Source: Strigamia acuminata
Lineage: Eukaryota > Arthropoda > Chilopoda > Geophilomorpha > Linotaeniidae
Assembly (NCBI GenBank): GCA_949358305.1
Contig: OX442314.1
Location: 49,236,581 to 49,300,580 of the forward strand
Reading direction: 5' to 3'
Length of the DNA stretch: 64,000 bases
Part shown: one piece after another, positions 30,071 through 42,665 of the stretch
Position numbering within the stretch: the first letter of the stretch is position 1
Layout: every line of letters begins with the position of its first letter
Program-made: the position numbers and the translations under genes
The notes under the pieces: model-generated
Told to the model about the DNA's origin: nothing
What the model saw: only the letters and a program-made list of their open reading frames with translations
Database searches by the model: none

Positions 30071-30525
30071 CCAGGCAGCGACAAAATGCTTTCCTGTTCG
30101 TCGCTCTAAGAAACCCGCTGGAAAATAATATTCATGTGAAGATAGAACATCTGGGAGGTTTATTACCGATTCCAGGTTAATTTCCATTGAATGATGGCCC
30201 CTTGTTGATTATTTTCTGCCGGCCTCGGTGGTCTTCGCAAAATGAGGCGAGTCTGTTAATTAATTAACTCGCTTACGATGAAAAAGATTCGGTTTTGACA
30301 TATTTGATTCTCATTCGCAGCGGTAATTCTTGGACATAAAATGGCAAACCTATTTTCCTCTCTGTTTAAAAAGCAAGGCACGAATTGTTCGGCTGCACTA
30401 CAGATGTGGGAATTCTCCCAATACCTAAATTGAAAAAATAATTGAAAAATAATGAAAAATGAATATAAAAAAATTACAAAAAAAATTCTACAGAAAAATG
30501 AAAAAGAAATTTAAAGACTTACAAA

Positions 30526-31918
30526 TGTCACGGTCCAGGTTTTCACGCGTTAAATAATACGCGCTTTTCCCTGTTTGTAGAATTCTAATTGTTGTATTTT
30601 GTTTGCTAAAATAACCCTAAACTTAGCCCAATTCCTAACCTTGTATTTGTTTATTTCACATCCTCATTTGTGTTTGTTTTCCTTTAGTTTCTCCTAACTT
30701 TTCCTATTCTGTCTTATTTTCACTTGCTCTTTCCTGTCTTTTCTATTTCTGTTCTTTTTCTGTCCGCTTCCTACTTTGCATATCAGCTGATTCGGTGTGT
30801 TGTCATGAGTCATGCTCATTAAGCATGCACCAAAGCACCGGATTGGTTGGTTAGCTCTTCTGTGATTGGTTTAAACTTGGCCCAGTCTATTCTGGACCAA
30901 GTTTACCTCTCACCCTTTTTTCCCACTGCCTAGGGAGTTGTGCTTTGAGCTTTGGAAGCATAAGAGCTCTTTTGAGCCGGCAACCTCAGAATGCCTGCAC
31001 AACTCACTAGGGAGCTGCCACTAAGCTATCCCTTGCCCTGTTGACCTGAAACATGGTCACAGGCTCTTTCCATCATCATACGTGATTAAATTCACGGTTT
31101 TATCCATTCGAATTTCCTTTGCTTTTCCTCTTTATTTGATTTTAACACCGTGATACGCCGTTTGGGGCCAGAATGAGATTCATTTGCGCCATGAGTTTGT
31201 GTGTTTTGGTTCCTTGCGTGAGCAGCGCGGTAATTAGCCCGGTTTGGCCGCCCTGCCTTTTTGGGGCTTTAGCCTAACTTGGCATTGGTTGGATTTTAGA
31301 TGTGTTTGGGCAGCCGTACGTGCCAATTAGTACGCGTTAGCGCTCATTTCTCGTCGAGATTCAACAGCGAGGCGGACGCTGACGCATCGGGATAATACGC
31401 GGGTTCTCTTTGTTATTCATTCCGGCAATTGTTAAGCACTGCTTGGCATTATCGACTCGTCGGGATTCTACGCGTTCCCTTTGAGTTTCGTGTTGTTTCC
31501 GAGTTGGAACGAAGCGTGTTCCCGTTTAACTTCGTGTTTGCACGATATGTTGCGGGTTGCTCTCGTTTAACTTCGTGTTTGCACGATATGTTGCGGGTTG
31601 CTCTCGTTTAACTTCGTGTTTGCACGATATGTTGCGGGTTGCTCTCGTTTAACTTCGTGTTTATACGATATGTTGCGAGATACGCGTGGATTTCTGATTC
31701 CAGTGACCACTAAGCACTTCTGTCACTCTTTTTACAGCTCGAAAGTACCCGGCAAAATAAATATTTGTGTAATGTCAGGATCTGGAGTGTGTTGCTACCT
31801 ATATCCAGGCGCACATTCACGGCCGGGCAGGTTCTGAGGACCAGGCTCCCAGAGATTACTGTATCGCGGCGTCTTTCAAACGCGTCCATTAAATACCTTG
31901 GAAACGCGATTCATCACA
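30526..31918 (+). repeat. 5' LTR of element 3
   Basis: 1393 bp. It contains four copies of a 41-bp tandem repeat starting at 31523, 31564, 31605 and 31646 (CGTTTAACTTCGTGTTTGCA...), and AATAAA at 31756-31761. Confidence 0.95.
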
Positions 31919-31920
31919 CG

Positions 31921-31938
31921 TGGTGCCGAAACCCGGGA
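31921..31938 (+). other. primer binding site, tRNA-Phe
   Basis: TGGTGCCGAAACCCGGGA is the exact complement of the 3' end of animal tRNA-Phe (...TCCCGGGTTTCGGCACCA). It starts 2 nt after the LTR. Confidence 0.85.
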
Positions 31939-32133
31939 ATTATTTTCGAGTTTTCGATTGCTGTGCCATATAAACTGTACTTTACAACAGTGGGCACAGT
32001 TATCATTTGCTAAAGCAAAGGATTCGATTGGTGTTGTTATTCACCTTCTTTTAAAGTTTAAAGTTTTAAAATTGTTGTTGTTAAATCATCCATTTGTTGT
32101 TTCCGCTGCTAATTCGCTTGGAATTTGCGCGTA

Positions 32134-33950
32134 ATGGCAGTAGGGCATTGCGAAGATTTGAAAAGCATGTGGCCAAGCTGGATGCGTAAAGCAAAAGAGC
32201 GCTTCTGTTTGGAGCCGCTGTCAAGCACGCATTCCAACCAAACCCAGGTCAATGTATGGCTTACGCACTACAAAGGATGGTGCATCTCCGTATTTCATGC
32301 ATCTCTGTGAGGGTGCTGGTAAGGTGAAGGTGGACCAACTGCCAACCACCGACAGTACCTACTATCCAGGGACTGCTCCATCTTCGGAGCCCATCTTCAC
32401 GGCCAATGAGTTCGTGACAGTCACGTCCGCTTCACAGACAGCTTTGCCTTTTATCCCTTGGCACCTCCAAGGACTAGTTCTGAAGGAGGGAGTGCAGGAC
32501 AGCGGACCCCACATTGGCATGGGGTGCTGTTTCTGCAAAATGCCGAGATGGCAATGGCAAAGCGCATGAAGCCGACTATGAAACAATTTGGTCGAAATGT
32601 TGACGATCGAATGTTCCAGTGGAGGGGAGAGACTCTGCTGGGGGTTCAACAGATAATTCGTCAGGAAATTGTAGTTTTAGCCATGCCGCTGGATGGTAGG
32701 TCAATTCCGCCACCACAGCCAGGACCTCATATCCCCTTGCCTGGCGGTAGACCGATACCCAGCGAACAAATGCCTGGATTAGATATTGGCCATTATTCTC
32801 GCATACTGATGCCTAGCGAGCGTGGTAGGCAAGGAATTAGTGCGGATGGAAGAAATGAAAGAGATTTAAGTTCTCTTCTACCGAGAGAAACCCTCGAATG
32901 TCACAGCCCATGCAGGGTCTGCAATGCATTCACTAACACCGTGCAATAGCCAGGTGATGAGGAGCATTATGCGTTTTAAAACCACAGCCCCTGTCTAATG
33001 ATGTTGCACGTACAGCTGCTGCGCAGGGTACATCAGTGAACTCGCGTGTTCAGCGAGTCCCCCTGTGATCTGTCCAGTTCTTTCATAGCCATATGGAGAC
33101 TTGGCACATTTAAGAGTAGGATGCATACCAGTTTTTGACGGGAGTCATCCGTTTTATAATGCAGTTGACTTGTTCTTGGCGCGACTTTGTGCGCACTTCG
33201 TCAATGCGCGTTCCGGAAGATGCATATATTGAGTTGTATGTTCCGCAGGCCTCGCAATAAACCGCTGATTTGGTTTTGGGGCTTGCGAACTAAATATATA
33301 ACTTGAGATGAATTTGCAACGCATTTCCGGAGTGCCTTCTCCCTTCTGTTACTGAGGCGACGGAGCACCTGTTGCAAGCGTGGTGGGAAATGGGAGAAGA
33401 TACGACCGACTTTTTGTGTGAAATTGGTTGCTATTTAGAGTTGACGGGAGTAGCTGGGGACAGGCAATAGTGGAAAATAGCACAATATCGCTTACAACCA
33501 CAAATGACGGATATGATGGGGAGGTATAGCGTTCAGTCTCTGTTTCAAGCCATTTCTTTTGGTTGAAGGATGGACAGTGACTTGCAGCTGCGTGTTTTTC
33601 AGCAGCATGCGTTTGACTTGCATGGAGTTAAGAGAGGGTTGGTCTCGGTTCCGAAACCCAAGTCGAGGGAACCAGAAACTGTAATGAAGGTGTTGGAAGT
33701 GGTGAAAGAAACCGTGGAACTTACGCCTAGTTGTTTTCAATTTGACAGGCGAAAGCTGGCGGCCCTGGCCGAAGTGTTTGATTAAACTACGTTGGGAGAA
33801 GATACGCAGAGTGCCATTGCGCGACCTGTGGAGTGTGTTCAAGCTCCTGGGGCACTGCAGACAGACGTGCCTGTGGAAGCCCCGAAGTCCAAGCCCTCTG
33901 CGGGTAAGTGTTAGGGGCACAATGCAGACACAGGCTCAATTCTTTAGCTA
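32134..33950 (+). pseudogene. gag remnant of element 3
   Basis: An ATG at 32134 opens a Gag-like segment (MAVGHCEDLKSMWPSWMRKA) that stops after about 58 codons. Further Gag-like pieces follow in other frames, for example QFGRNVDDRMFQWRGETLL and a Pro/Gly-rich stretch GRSIPPPQPGPHIPLPGGRP near 32690-32750. No complete zinc knuckle is seen. Several stops and frame changes make a functional Gag impossible. Confidence 0.6.
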
Positions 33951-34249
33951 GCGCAGCTAGCCGCCTGCCATACAATCGTCGCCGGAAGCTGGGTGGGTGC
34001 GCAATTGCAGGGACCGATGCTTTGTGCGTAATATTGAAAAGCGCATTGCCCTGTGCCCTCGTTGCCTCAAGCACTGACAGTTTCCGGAATGAGCAGGGTT
34101 CTTTGCCAAAGTAACGGTTGGCACCAGAATTCTCTAGCAGGATGACTGTTTGGTTCACACAGCCATCGCCTGGGTCTGGTGTTCCCTCGACTCCCCCTGG
34201 AATGACGAATTCCATTATGTTGTCGGCCCTAGAGTTTGTGGCGACTAAA

Positions 34250-37200
34250 GAGCCCGAAGTACTTGACGGATTTTAGATCGTTGTCCTCAGGATGCCCCTA
34301 CGTTGAGTAGGCGTGGGTGAATGTTAAGCCCATCGCGTTAATGGGTCTGGGGGCACAAACGCGTATGATAACCAATGCATTTTACCTGAAACTCCATGAG
34401 ATGGGAATTGGGATGGTGCCTTTAGATGAAACCATCAAAATGGCGACGAACTTTTTTGCCATAGTTTGTTTTGTGTTTGGTGATCGAAGAGGCATCACGA
34501 GACCTGCTTCTGGGCCTTGATTTTAGCAGGGCCGTGGGTTTATGCGTGGACCATGGGGATAGTTATTGGTTTCTATGTGGGGACGGAATCGGACATCCTT
34601 TCCTTGCTGAGGAGCAAGTCGGGACACTCGATCCTGTAAACCTCTCTCCTCTGACAAAGGAGTAGTCCCCTAAGTTACCGATACCCATGGGAAAAGAGCA
34701 TGAATTTTCACTAGTTTCGGTGAGTGCCGGAATTGCCTGTGAGTTTAATTGGCCCAGAAATGCGGTTTTCGAATTCCCATTAAAGGTGGAAAAGCCTTCG
34801 GTGATTGAGCCGCCTGTTGGCGAGGCAGGTTGCATCTTTTTGAGCAAACGCGATTTTGTGCGAGCCGCCGCATGTTGACTAATCTCATATAGTCGAAGTG
34901 GTGATGGCTGGTAGGAGCTCTGAGAGTCAGAAATGGACATTCATGTGGTTCCCTAGATGGCGTGAAAGGGCACGAAAGAGTTTTGTGCGGGTAACGCGTA
35001 AGCCTAGATGGAGGGCCATATGTTTGAGCCAGTAATAAAGAGTTATAATTGCGTAAAGCAAGAGCAGGGGCGATTTCCAGCTACTTTGCGGTGAAGGCTG
35101 TAGGTTCTCCATCTGTGGAGGATGGCGACAAAAGGGTCCTTCTTAACGACTTTGAGGCGAAAAGGTTGCCCACTCTTTTGACAACATAACATTAATTTTG
35201 TTCAGTATATTCCAAATTGGGATCCCACCTAACTCTTTTGGGTTTACGACCAATTGTGGAGACAGCTTGGGCCGAAACGTTTCAATCACCTAATTGATGC
35301 GTTGAAACCAGTTGCTCACATCTTTTGCAACAATACCCAATTCGAGGTGGGCCTCAAACCCAATTTTAGGCCGGTTCATATACCAGCGCGTCCGGTTTTG
35401 ACCAATCTTAAAGAGCTTCAACGCTTTAAGGGCAAGATCGGATGTAACTCGTTGTTTTTCCTCGGCTATTTTAAAGACTTACGAGGTTTTTCGTCCATTG
35501 ATCCGTAGGAATGCGTCTTGGGTGTGGACGGCGGATCACTGGGCAGCCTTTGATTGCTTGAAAAGTCAAATTGCGCTGTTGGCTCTCCACAGGGGCTTTC
35601 CCGATTCGGGGAAGCTTTATGTTCCCCGAACGGAGGCCGCTTGTTCGGGGCTCGTTGTTGCGTTGGTGCAAACCACAATGGCGTACGCGTTCTAATTGCA
35701 TCCGCGTCACGCGCCTTGAATAGTACATGGAGAGTTACGCGGCCACAAAAGTCGAGTATCTGGCTGCGGCGTGGCCCGTTACGCGTTTCCGGGCGTATCT
35801 CGGGCACATGGACTTCTGCCTCGAGAGTAACCTTAAGTCTTTAATGTGGCTTTTTTCCCAGCTTGAACCAAAAGGTCGATTGGCGCGTTGGGTTCTTTTG
35901 CTTTCAGAAGATCGATTCATGTTCCTTCACTGTTGTAGAGTAAAGAATCAGGTAGCTGACGCGTTGAGCCGAGCTCCGGTCGACCTGCCAATCGCGCTGG
36001 ATGACGAAGATTGCCCAGCGTTGGACAAGTCGTGTTATTACGCATATTTCAACGACTTCAACGACTGGCCAATTCCCGAAATGCTAGAATTAGAGGAATT
36101 GACTCATTATAAATCATCAAATTCTAGGATTGTTAGGGCGGTGACCTTGCGTCGTAAAAAACGCATTTAGCAGGCCAAACTGAATGCTTTGTCAGCCTTG
36201 GGCTCGGTGGGTGTTTCTCCAGTGGATGTTGGACCCCCAAAAAGAAAGAGGGGACGTCCACGGGAGAATCCCATCACCAGAGACCCGGCTCGAGCTAGAT
36301 CTTTGCCATTGACGCATTCCGTTCCGCCAACATCAGAAGAAGAGTCAAGTGCGGTTTCTCTGTCTACTGGGGGCGTTCCTGTGAAGAGAAAACGGGGGCG
36401 ACCGGAGAAAGCTCCCATATTCTTGGATCGCTCTACGGGCTCCGAACCCAGTGAAATGCCCCTATACAACGGAGAGCTGCCTGGACACATGGACTCTGAG
36501 GAATTTTAAGTCCCTGTTTTACCACGGGATTTGTCGCTTAGAACGCGTATATGGCGGGATTTGGTCTCTCCTGCACCCTTTATCGATCTGGAATTGTCTG
36601 AGCACTCCTCTGACGCAAGCTTCCACTCAACTCCGGCTGAACATCCGACAATTGAGATCTTCCTGATGTAGAAAACCATTAAAGAAGCCCAAGTGGCCGT
36701 TGAATGGTCAAAAGGACTTATTCTATATCTCAATTCGAAGTATCTTCCGCCGGATGAGGGGAAGCTGGAAGAATTAAAAAACAAGTAGTGGACATGGCGT
36801 TGCACCATGGTCTTCTGCTATGTAAATTTCCACCAACTAAAATTGGTTAGCGAGCTCCCACGCGTCGAATCTATCTCCCGCAGTCGCTTCGTTTCAAGTA
36901 TTTCCACTGTCTACATTTCCCGTCAACCTCTGGCCATCTCGGCATTGAAAAAACATTAATACGTTTGAAAACATGCGAGTTTTGGTCGGGGATGAAAAAA
37001 GATGTGGCGGAATGGATTAAAGTTTGCGAACCTTGTCAAAGGACGAAGGTGGGAAGAAGGTTGCCCTATGGCGAGGTGGAGACAGCAAAGCCAGGGTGGT
37101 TATCTTGAACTTTATACGTTGATTACTTCGGAAAAAGTTGAAGCCCACCAGCGGGCACTGTTACGCGTCCGTAATGGTTGATACAGAAGGCCGCTGGGTG

Positions 37201-37520
37201 GATGTACGGCTTACCGAAAAGGTGGATGTTTCCACCACTGACAACTGACCTAAGAAGTTTACCAATAGATGGGCTTATCCAAAACTATCGTTAGCAATAA
37301 TGCCCCTATCTTTTTGGCAACCAATTCTGTTTTGCAGACCTCTTTTGAATTTTCAAGTGCTGTCTTTGACACACAAACAGCAAGGTGCCAGTTTTCAACA
37401 TTGAACGGGGGGCGTGTGTCGCATCCATCGTCTGCTGGGCTCGAATGCCCTACTTTTAAAGGGCAGGGACGGAAACATCTCGCTGCCTTTCCGTGTCGTG
37501 GACGTGCGACATTTCTGTGA
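34250..37520 (+). pseudogene. pol remnant of element 3
   Basis: Order of recognisable parts: protease region ALMGLGAQTRMIT (catalytic Asp-Ser replaced) with LLLGLDFSRAVGL near 34510; RT connection KELQRFKGKI near 35420; RNase H pieces TADHWAAFDCLKSQIALLAL and VEYLAAAWPVTRFRAYLGH; NQVADALSRAPVD near 35950; two AT-hook-like motifs; integrase zinc finger SGHLGIEKTLIRLK...CEPCQRTK near 36930-37050; and a core with IVSNNAPIF where SDN is expected. Between 34665 and 35250 no YXDD or other RT palm motif is seen. Frames change repeatedly. Confidence 0.75.
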
Positions 37521-38151
37521 CGCGTCAAAGAAGCCAGAAGACATCTTAGTTAATGCGCCAAATCTTCCAGATGTGGATGTCTCGAGTGGTGTTTCCAGTA
37601 TCTCGAGTGCGCCGAGTGATGATGAAGATCGACGGGACGCCGGAAGTGGACCTCATGTTGAGAATGGACCTTGACGACACATCTTCGCACCAGATTCCGG
37701 ATCAAGGATCATAAGCGTTATAAAACGCATGAAGACCCGAAGAAGGACTCATCGTGATTGGGACCGGAAGTGCTAAGTGACTTATGTGATTACCGAATGT
37801 GACTTTTTTACGCTTTCGTCCAGTTTTGTAAGAACTCGAATTGGACGCGTGGTTAGTTTATCTTTTGTGTGTTTGTGCTTCGAGTATGCAGTGCTACGCA
37901 TCATTTTATCGATCTGTGATATTATTTGTTTTGTTTTCTTTTTCAGAGTTTTGTAAGTTTTGGTGAGTGTTTCTTAGTCTAGTCTTAAATCCGCTAATGT
38001 TGCGAAGGCCATTGTTTAACGTTAACGATTCATTTTGTTTAGTTCTTTAAGTTTTGCTCAAGTGTTAGCATTGATTTATCTTTTTTGTTGTATCGTTTCA
38101 TTCCTCTTTGCTTTTGTTAGACAGAGTAATAAAACTCTGGCTCTGGGGGCG
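37521..38151 (+). other. 3' untranslated interval and polypurine tract of element 3
   Basis: No ORF of note. The last bases before the 3' LTR, CTCTGGGGGCG (38141-38151), are the polypurine tract candidate; an upstream AATAAAACTC lies at 38128. Confidence 0.55.
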
Positions 38152-39544
38152 TGTCACGGTCCAGGTTTTCACGCGTTAAATAATACGCGCTTTTCCCTGT
38201 TTGTAGAATTCTAATTGTTGTATTTTGTTTGCTAAAATAACCCTAAACTTAGCCCAATTCCTAACCTTGTATTTGTTTATTTCACATCCTCATTTGTGTT
38301 TGTTTTCCTTTAGTTTCTCCTAACTTTTCCTATTCTGTCTTATTTTCACTTGCTCTTTCCTGTCTTTTCTATTTCTGTTCTTTTTCTGTCCGCTTCCTAC
38401 TTTGCATATCAGCTGATTCGGTGTGTTGTCATGAGTCATGCTCATTAAGCATGCACCAAAGCACCGGATTGGTTGGTTAGCTCTTCTGTGATTGGTTTAA
38501 ACTTGGCCCAGTCTATTCTGGACCAAGTTTACCTCTCACCCTTTTTTCCCACTGCCTAGGGAGTTGTGCTTTGAGCTTTGGAAGCATAAGAGCTCTTTTG
38601 AGCCGGCAACCTCAGAATGCCTGCACAACTCACTAGGGAGCTGCCACTAAGCTATCCCTTGCCCTGTTGACCTGAAACATGGTCACAGGCTCTTTCCATC
38701 ATCATACGTGATTAAATTCACGGTTTTATCCATTCGAATTTCCTTTGCTTTTCCTCTTTATTTGATTTTAACACCGTGATACGCCGTTTGGGGCCAGAAT
38801 GAGATTCATTTGCGCCATGAGTTTGTGTGTTTTGGTTCCTTGCGTGAGCAGCGCGGTAATTAGCCCGGTTTGGCCGCCCTGCCTTTTTGGGGCTTTAGCC
38901 TAACTTGGCATTGGTTGGATTTTAGATGTGTTTGGGCAGCCGTACGTGCCAATTAGTACGCGTTAGCGCTCATTTCTCGTCGAGATTCAACAGCGAGGCG
39001 GACGCTGACGCATCGGGATAATACGCGGGTTCTCTTTGTTATTCATTCCGGCAATTGTTAAGCACTGCTTGGCATTATCGACTCGTCGGGATTCTACGCG
39101 TTCCCTTTGAGTTTCGTGTTGTTTCCGAGTTGGAACGAAGCGTGTTCCCGTTTAACTTCGTGTTTGCACGATATGTTGCGGGTTGCTCTCGTTTAACTTC
39201 GTGTTTGCACGATATGTTGCGGGTTGCTCTCGTTTAACTTCGTGTTTGCACGATATGTTGCGGGTTGCTCTCGTTTAACTTCGTGTTTATACGATATGTT
39301 GCGAGATACGCGTGGATTTCTGATTCCAGTGACCACTAAGCACTTCTGTCACTCTTTTTACAGCTCGAAAGTACCCGGCAAAATAAATATTTGTGTAATG
39401 TCAGGATCTGGAGTGTGTTGCTACCTATATCCAGGCGCACATTCACGGCCGGGCAGGTTCTGAGGACCAGGCTCCCAGAGATTACTGTATCGCGGCGTCT
39501 TTCAAACGCGTCCATTAAATACCTTGGAAACGCGATTCATCACA
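38152..39544 (+). repeat. 3' LTR of element 3
   Basis: 1393 bp, identical to the 5' LTR as far as I could compare by eye, including the four 41-bp repeats (from 39149). Confidence 0.95.
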
Positions 39545-41490
39545 CAAATATTTTTTAAACATTGAAAAAAAAATTTAAAAAAAAAAAAAATTTAAAAAGA
39601 AAAAAAATTCAAAAAGAAAAAAACTTAAAAAAGAAAAAAACTTAAAAAAGAAAAAAACATTTTCGTTGCAAGGCAGCGACAAAATCTTTTCCTGTTCGTC
39701 TGTTAAAGTATTCAGACTCGCTAGTGCTGTCACTTCGTATAGCGTGACAACTAAGCAATCTGCATTTTTGTCTTTTAGTTGGACAACTAAGATGGGATAT
39801 TTTACATAAAATACATAAAATTACAAAAAAAATTTAACGTGTGGGACAAGTGGCCCGCACACGTTTGGTATTGGGTTGACCACAGTTGCGGTTCTCCAAA
39901 TCCTTTGCTTATCGCAACTACCTGACTGACTCGGAGACAATGGTGGGTTATTGGAAACCGCGGCGAGTAAGAGGTCTGCTTTCCCAAGCGGCCCACGGTA
40001 TTCCAGTAAAACCCACTGGAGTGTGGCATTTGGCTTTATGCCCGCTTTCGCCAATCCGCCTTGGGTTTCTGGTCGCGCAAATTGCGCAATTTGCGGCCGC
40101 CACCTCGAATCAGCATCAAACAACTCCAGCGCTGGTCCACCGCTTTGGAATGGGCTGCGCACCAAGAAAAGAAAATAAAGGAAGAGGTTGCAAAAATCCC
40201 CATCTTCTCAACAGCTTTGATCACCCAAAGCTTATTTGAAAAAACTAGAAGAATTGCAGAAAGAGAAAGTTGCACAAGTCCCATTCATGCCATTACCCAG
40301 GCATGGAAGACATGTGCCGCTCAATAATTTTGTTGGACATGGGTCCAAGGCCACTCTGTTACGAAATCATGCCAGCGCCGCTGCGCTGGTCATTGCTATA
40401 ACAGAAATGACCCCCTTGTCACACATTGTGACCGGAAAAAATCTCCCCTAAAGAAAAAGAAACGAAAATTTCTCCCATTTAGGTTCGAAAATATCACGGA
40501 CGGGCCCACAATTGTGAGTGGCGGACGGTTGTCTCTTGGCCAGGGGAGGGCCGTGGGACTATTGGACACCATTCACGATGCAAATACAACACAAAAGACA
40601 CACAGTTTAGGATTAATACTCTTTATTGCCGGTTGTCTAGGGGTTAGCGTGTCCATCGTGTTATCGCCTTGGTTGTTGGGTTGCCCTTCAGCAACCCAAC
40701 CCAGACCAACCGCTGACCACGTGGCCGAGGGCCACATGGGCAGCGTGGTCGGTTAGTCTAATGCCACGCCGTGCCTTGCGGCACGGCCCGACGGGTCGGC
40801 TCAAGTTCCTTCAAACATGAGGGCGACCTTGTTGGTTATTGGCATTGCCTGTTTCATCGTCGTCTCCTTCATCGTAGCAACGCGACCAGTCACTCTCGTG
40901 GCTGGTGTTGTTCTGTCCCTCGTGGTCAGTCCGGACCTCGAAGGGACCTTGCAGAATCCTCTTTCCTGATTGGCTACAATCAGGACGCAGCTCTGACGGT
41001 AAGCCGTAGGATCTGCTGAGGATCCTCTCTTTACTGTTGCCAGTGCCGACTGGCGGTGGCCAGTTGGTCACAAAATTACAATCAGAAAGTTGTAGTATCA
41101 ACTGGTGTTGATACACACGGCAAAAGCGCTGGCTTTGCTGACTTAGCAAGGATAGCAAAATGTCTCAATTTACAAATCACAAGAACTAGTTGCACAATCA
41201 ATACAGACCGTTTAGGAAAGCAATGAATGCCTGCGTTTAGTTGTGTTGTGAAATCAAGAGTGTGTCAAAACTCTAAACGTGAGCCCGGCACACTTTATAT
41301 CTGCGTGGCAGACTTGCGCAATGAGCGTATTTTGGTGCGACAAAGGAATTATTGCACCAAAACGGTTAATTTGCAGCCCACTCCAGCAAATTGGGATGAG
41401 ATGTGCCGAGCAAGTTTTCACTCTCAAGACTGCGCAGGCTGGTTTGGCACGTGCTAAACCAGAGTAATTAAAAACAATAAACATTTTTAA
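39545..41490. other. repeat-derived sequence, no intact gene
   Basis: 39545-39700 is the rest of the A-rich repeat split by element 3. 39840-39960 shares GGGACAAGTGGCCCGCACAC and GAAACCG motifs with 25.7, 27.9 and 60.5 kb. 40560-41160 is GC-richer with an AATAAA on the minus strand near 40622 and a 115-codon minus-strand ORF (41158-40811) that I do not recognise; it could be a solo LTR. 41252-41450 resembles 29560-29690 (CAAGAGTGTG-CAAAACTCTA). Confidence 0.4.
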
Positions 41491-41497
41491 GTGGTCA

Positions 41498-41640
41498 ACA
41501 AAAAACCAAATAATTGTTCCAAAAGAATGAAAAAAAAAGTTAGAATTGAACAAAAAATCAAATAATTGTTCCAAAAGAATGAAAAAAAAAGTTAGAATTG
41601 AACAAAAAACCAAATAATTGTTCCAAAGCAAAAATCAAAA
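41498..41640. repeat. 52-bp tandem repeat, about 2.7 units
   Basis: The phrase CAAATAATTGTTCCAAA recurs at a 52-bp period (TAATTG at 41511, 41563 and 41615), separated by GAATGAAAAAAAAAGTTAG. Confidence 0.85.
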
Positions 41641-41682
41641 CAAAAAACAAACGTCCATCGAAAATTCTCCATCTATACATCT

Positions 41683-42620
41683 TGTAATGAGCCAGGAATA
41701 TTACTAAGAATTGTTAGTAATATTCCCTAGACTTATTAATGCTAAGACTAGACTTATCAATAAAATTAATATCCTTAAATAACTCAATATCTTTATTCTG
41801 ACTTAGAATAACTTTTAGGAATTACAATGAAATAAAGTGAATAAATCATGAAAGAAGATGAAATTAGAAAATAATGAAAATCGGCTTCGAATCACGGCAA
41901 AACGTTGATTCGATGTCTCCGACGTTTCTACGACGATAACCGCTCGTTCTCGTCGTTTCTTCGATTTTACTCACGACGCTCGTCTCGCTTCTCGTCCCGG
42001 CGTCGCGCTCGTTCGTCACGGACAAATTCCGTGTTTCAATCGCCTTGAATAAGCTCCGGCGCAATTCTGATGAATTGCTTGATCAGTCGGACTTATTCCG
42101 CACACTTCTATCACACAATCTCGCAACTCGTCCGTCGCGACTCAGAAATTCTCACCCAAGCAAGCGTGGCTTGGCAAGAAGAAATATCTCACACTATTAA
42201 TGGCTACTAGGCAAGAAATGTCCCAATCTGACTATTTTAGTCAGACAAGACTGGAAAATCCCGCTGTTGACTGGTTCAACAGTAGGAAAGCTCTCAAGTT
42301 AATAGTTGATTAACTCAAGAATATGAAACTTCTGGAGGAATCACAAAAATACTGGAAGTTTCTCAGGTGGTTTTTGTGGTTGTTTTCTGGCAAAAGTTGA
42401 ATTCATACTGACTAGAGAATCCTCCTCCCGGGACTTATTTCCTGTCTGGAACAGCTAGTGGGCTGGTTACCCTGGCAACCACCCACATGTTCCCACCTCC
42501 TATGGCAAACTTCCTTGTCTGGCCATATAAAAAATGTGTAACATAAATAAAATAAACTAACTTAATTTATTTTCAGACTTATTCTGATTTCCATCACTAG
42601 TGACCACTAGGGTCACTACA
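41683..42620 (-). repeat. 3' LTR of element 2
   Basis: 938 bp. By-eye differences from the other LTR include CAATCGCC/CAATCTCC, CTATTAATG/CTAGTAATG, TTGTTTTC/TTGTTCTC and CTAGAGAA/CTAGAAAA. Confidence 0.95.
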
Positions 42621-42634
42621 CCTCCCCCCTTTTT
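42621..42634 (-). other. polypurine tract of element 2
   Basis: On the minus strand AAAAAGGGGGGAGG directly precedes the LTR. Confidence 0.85.
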
Positions 42635-42665
42635 AGGAAGGATCACCGATTCTTTCTTCAACTCG

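Larger units (their letters stand above)
30526..39544 (+). mobile_element. LTR element 3: defective gypsy-type with identical-looking LTRs
   Basis: A 9,019-bp element with 1393-bp LTRs (TGTCACGG...CATCACA), target duplication CAAA at 30522-30525 and 39545-39548, and an exact tRNA-Phe primer site. The target is a copy of the A-rich repeat, and two uninterrupted paralogues confirm the junctions. Internal gag and pol are heavily broken, with mutated protease and integrase motifs and no recognisable RT palm, yet the LTRs show no difference by eye. This suggests mobilisation in trans of an already dead template, or LTR homogenisation. Confidence 0.95.

Noticed and set aside
40811-41158. 115-codon minus-strand ORF
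   Set aside because: No recognisable motif, and it lies in a possible solo LTR or other repeat; not supported as a gene.
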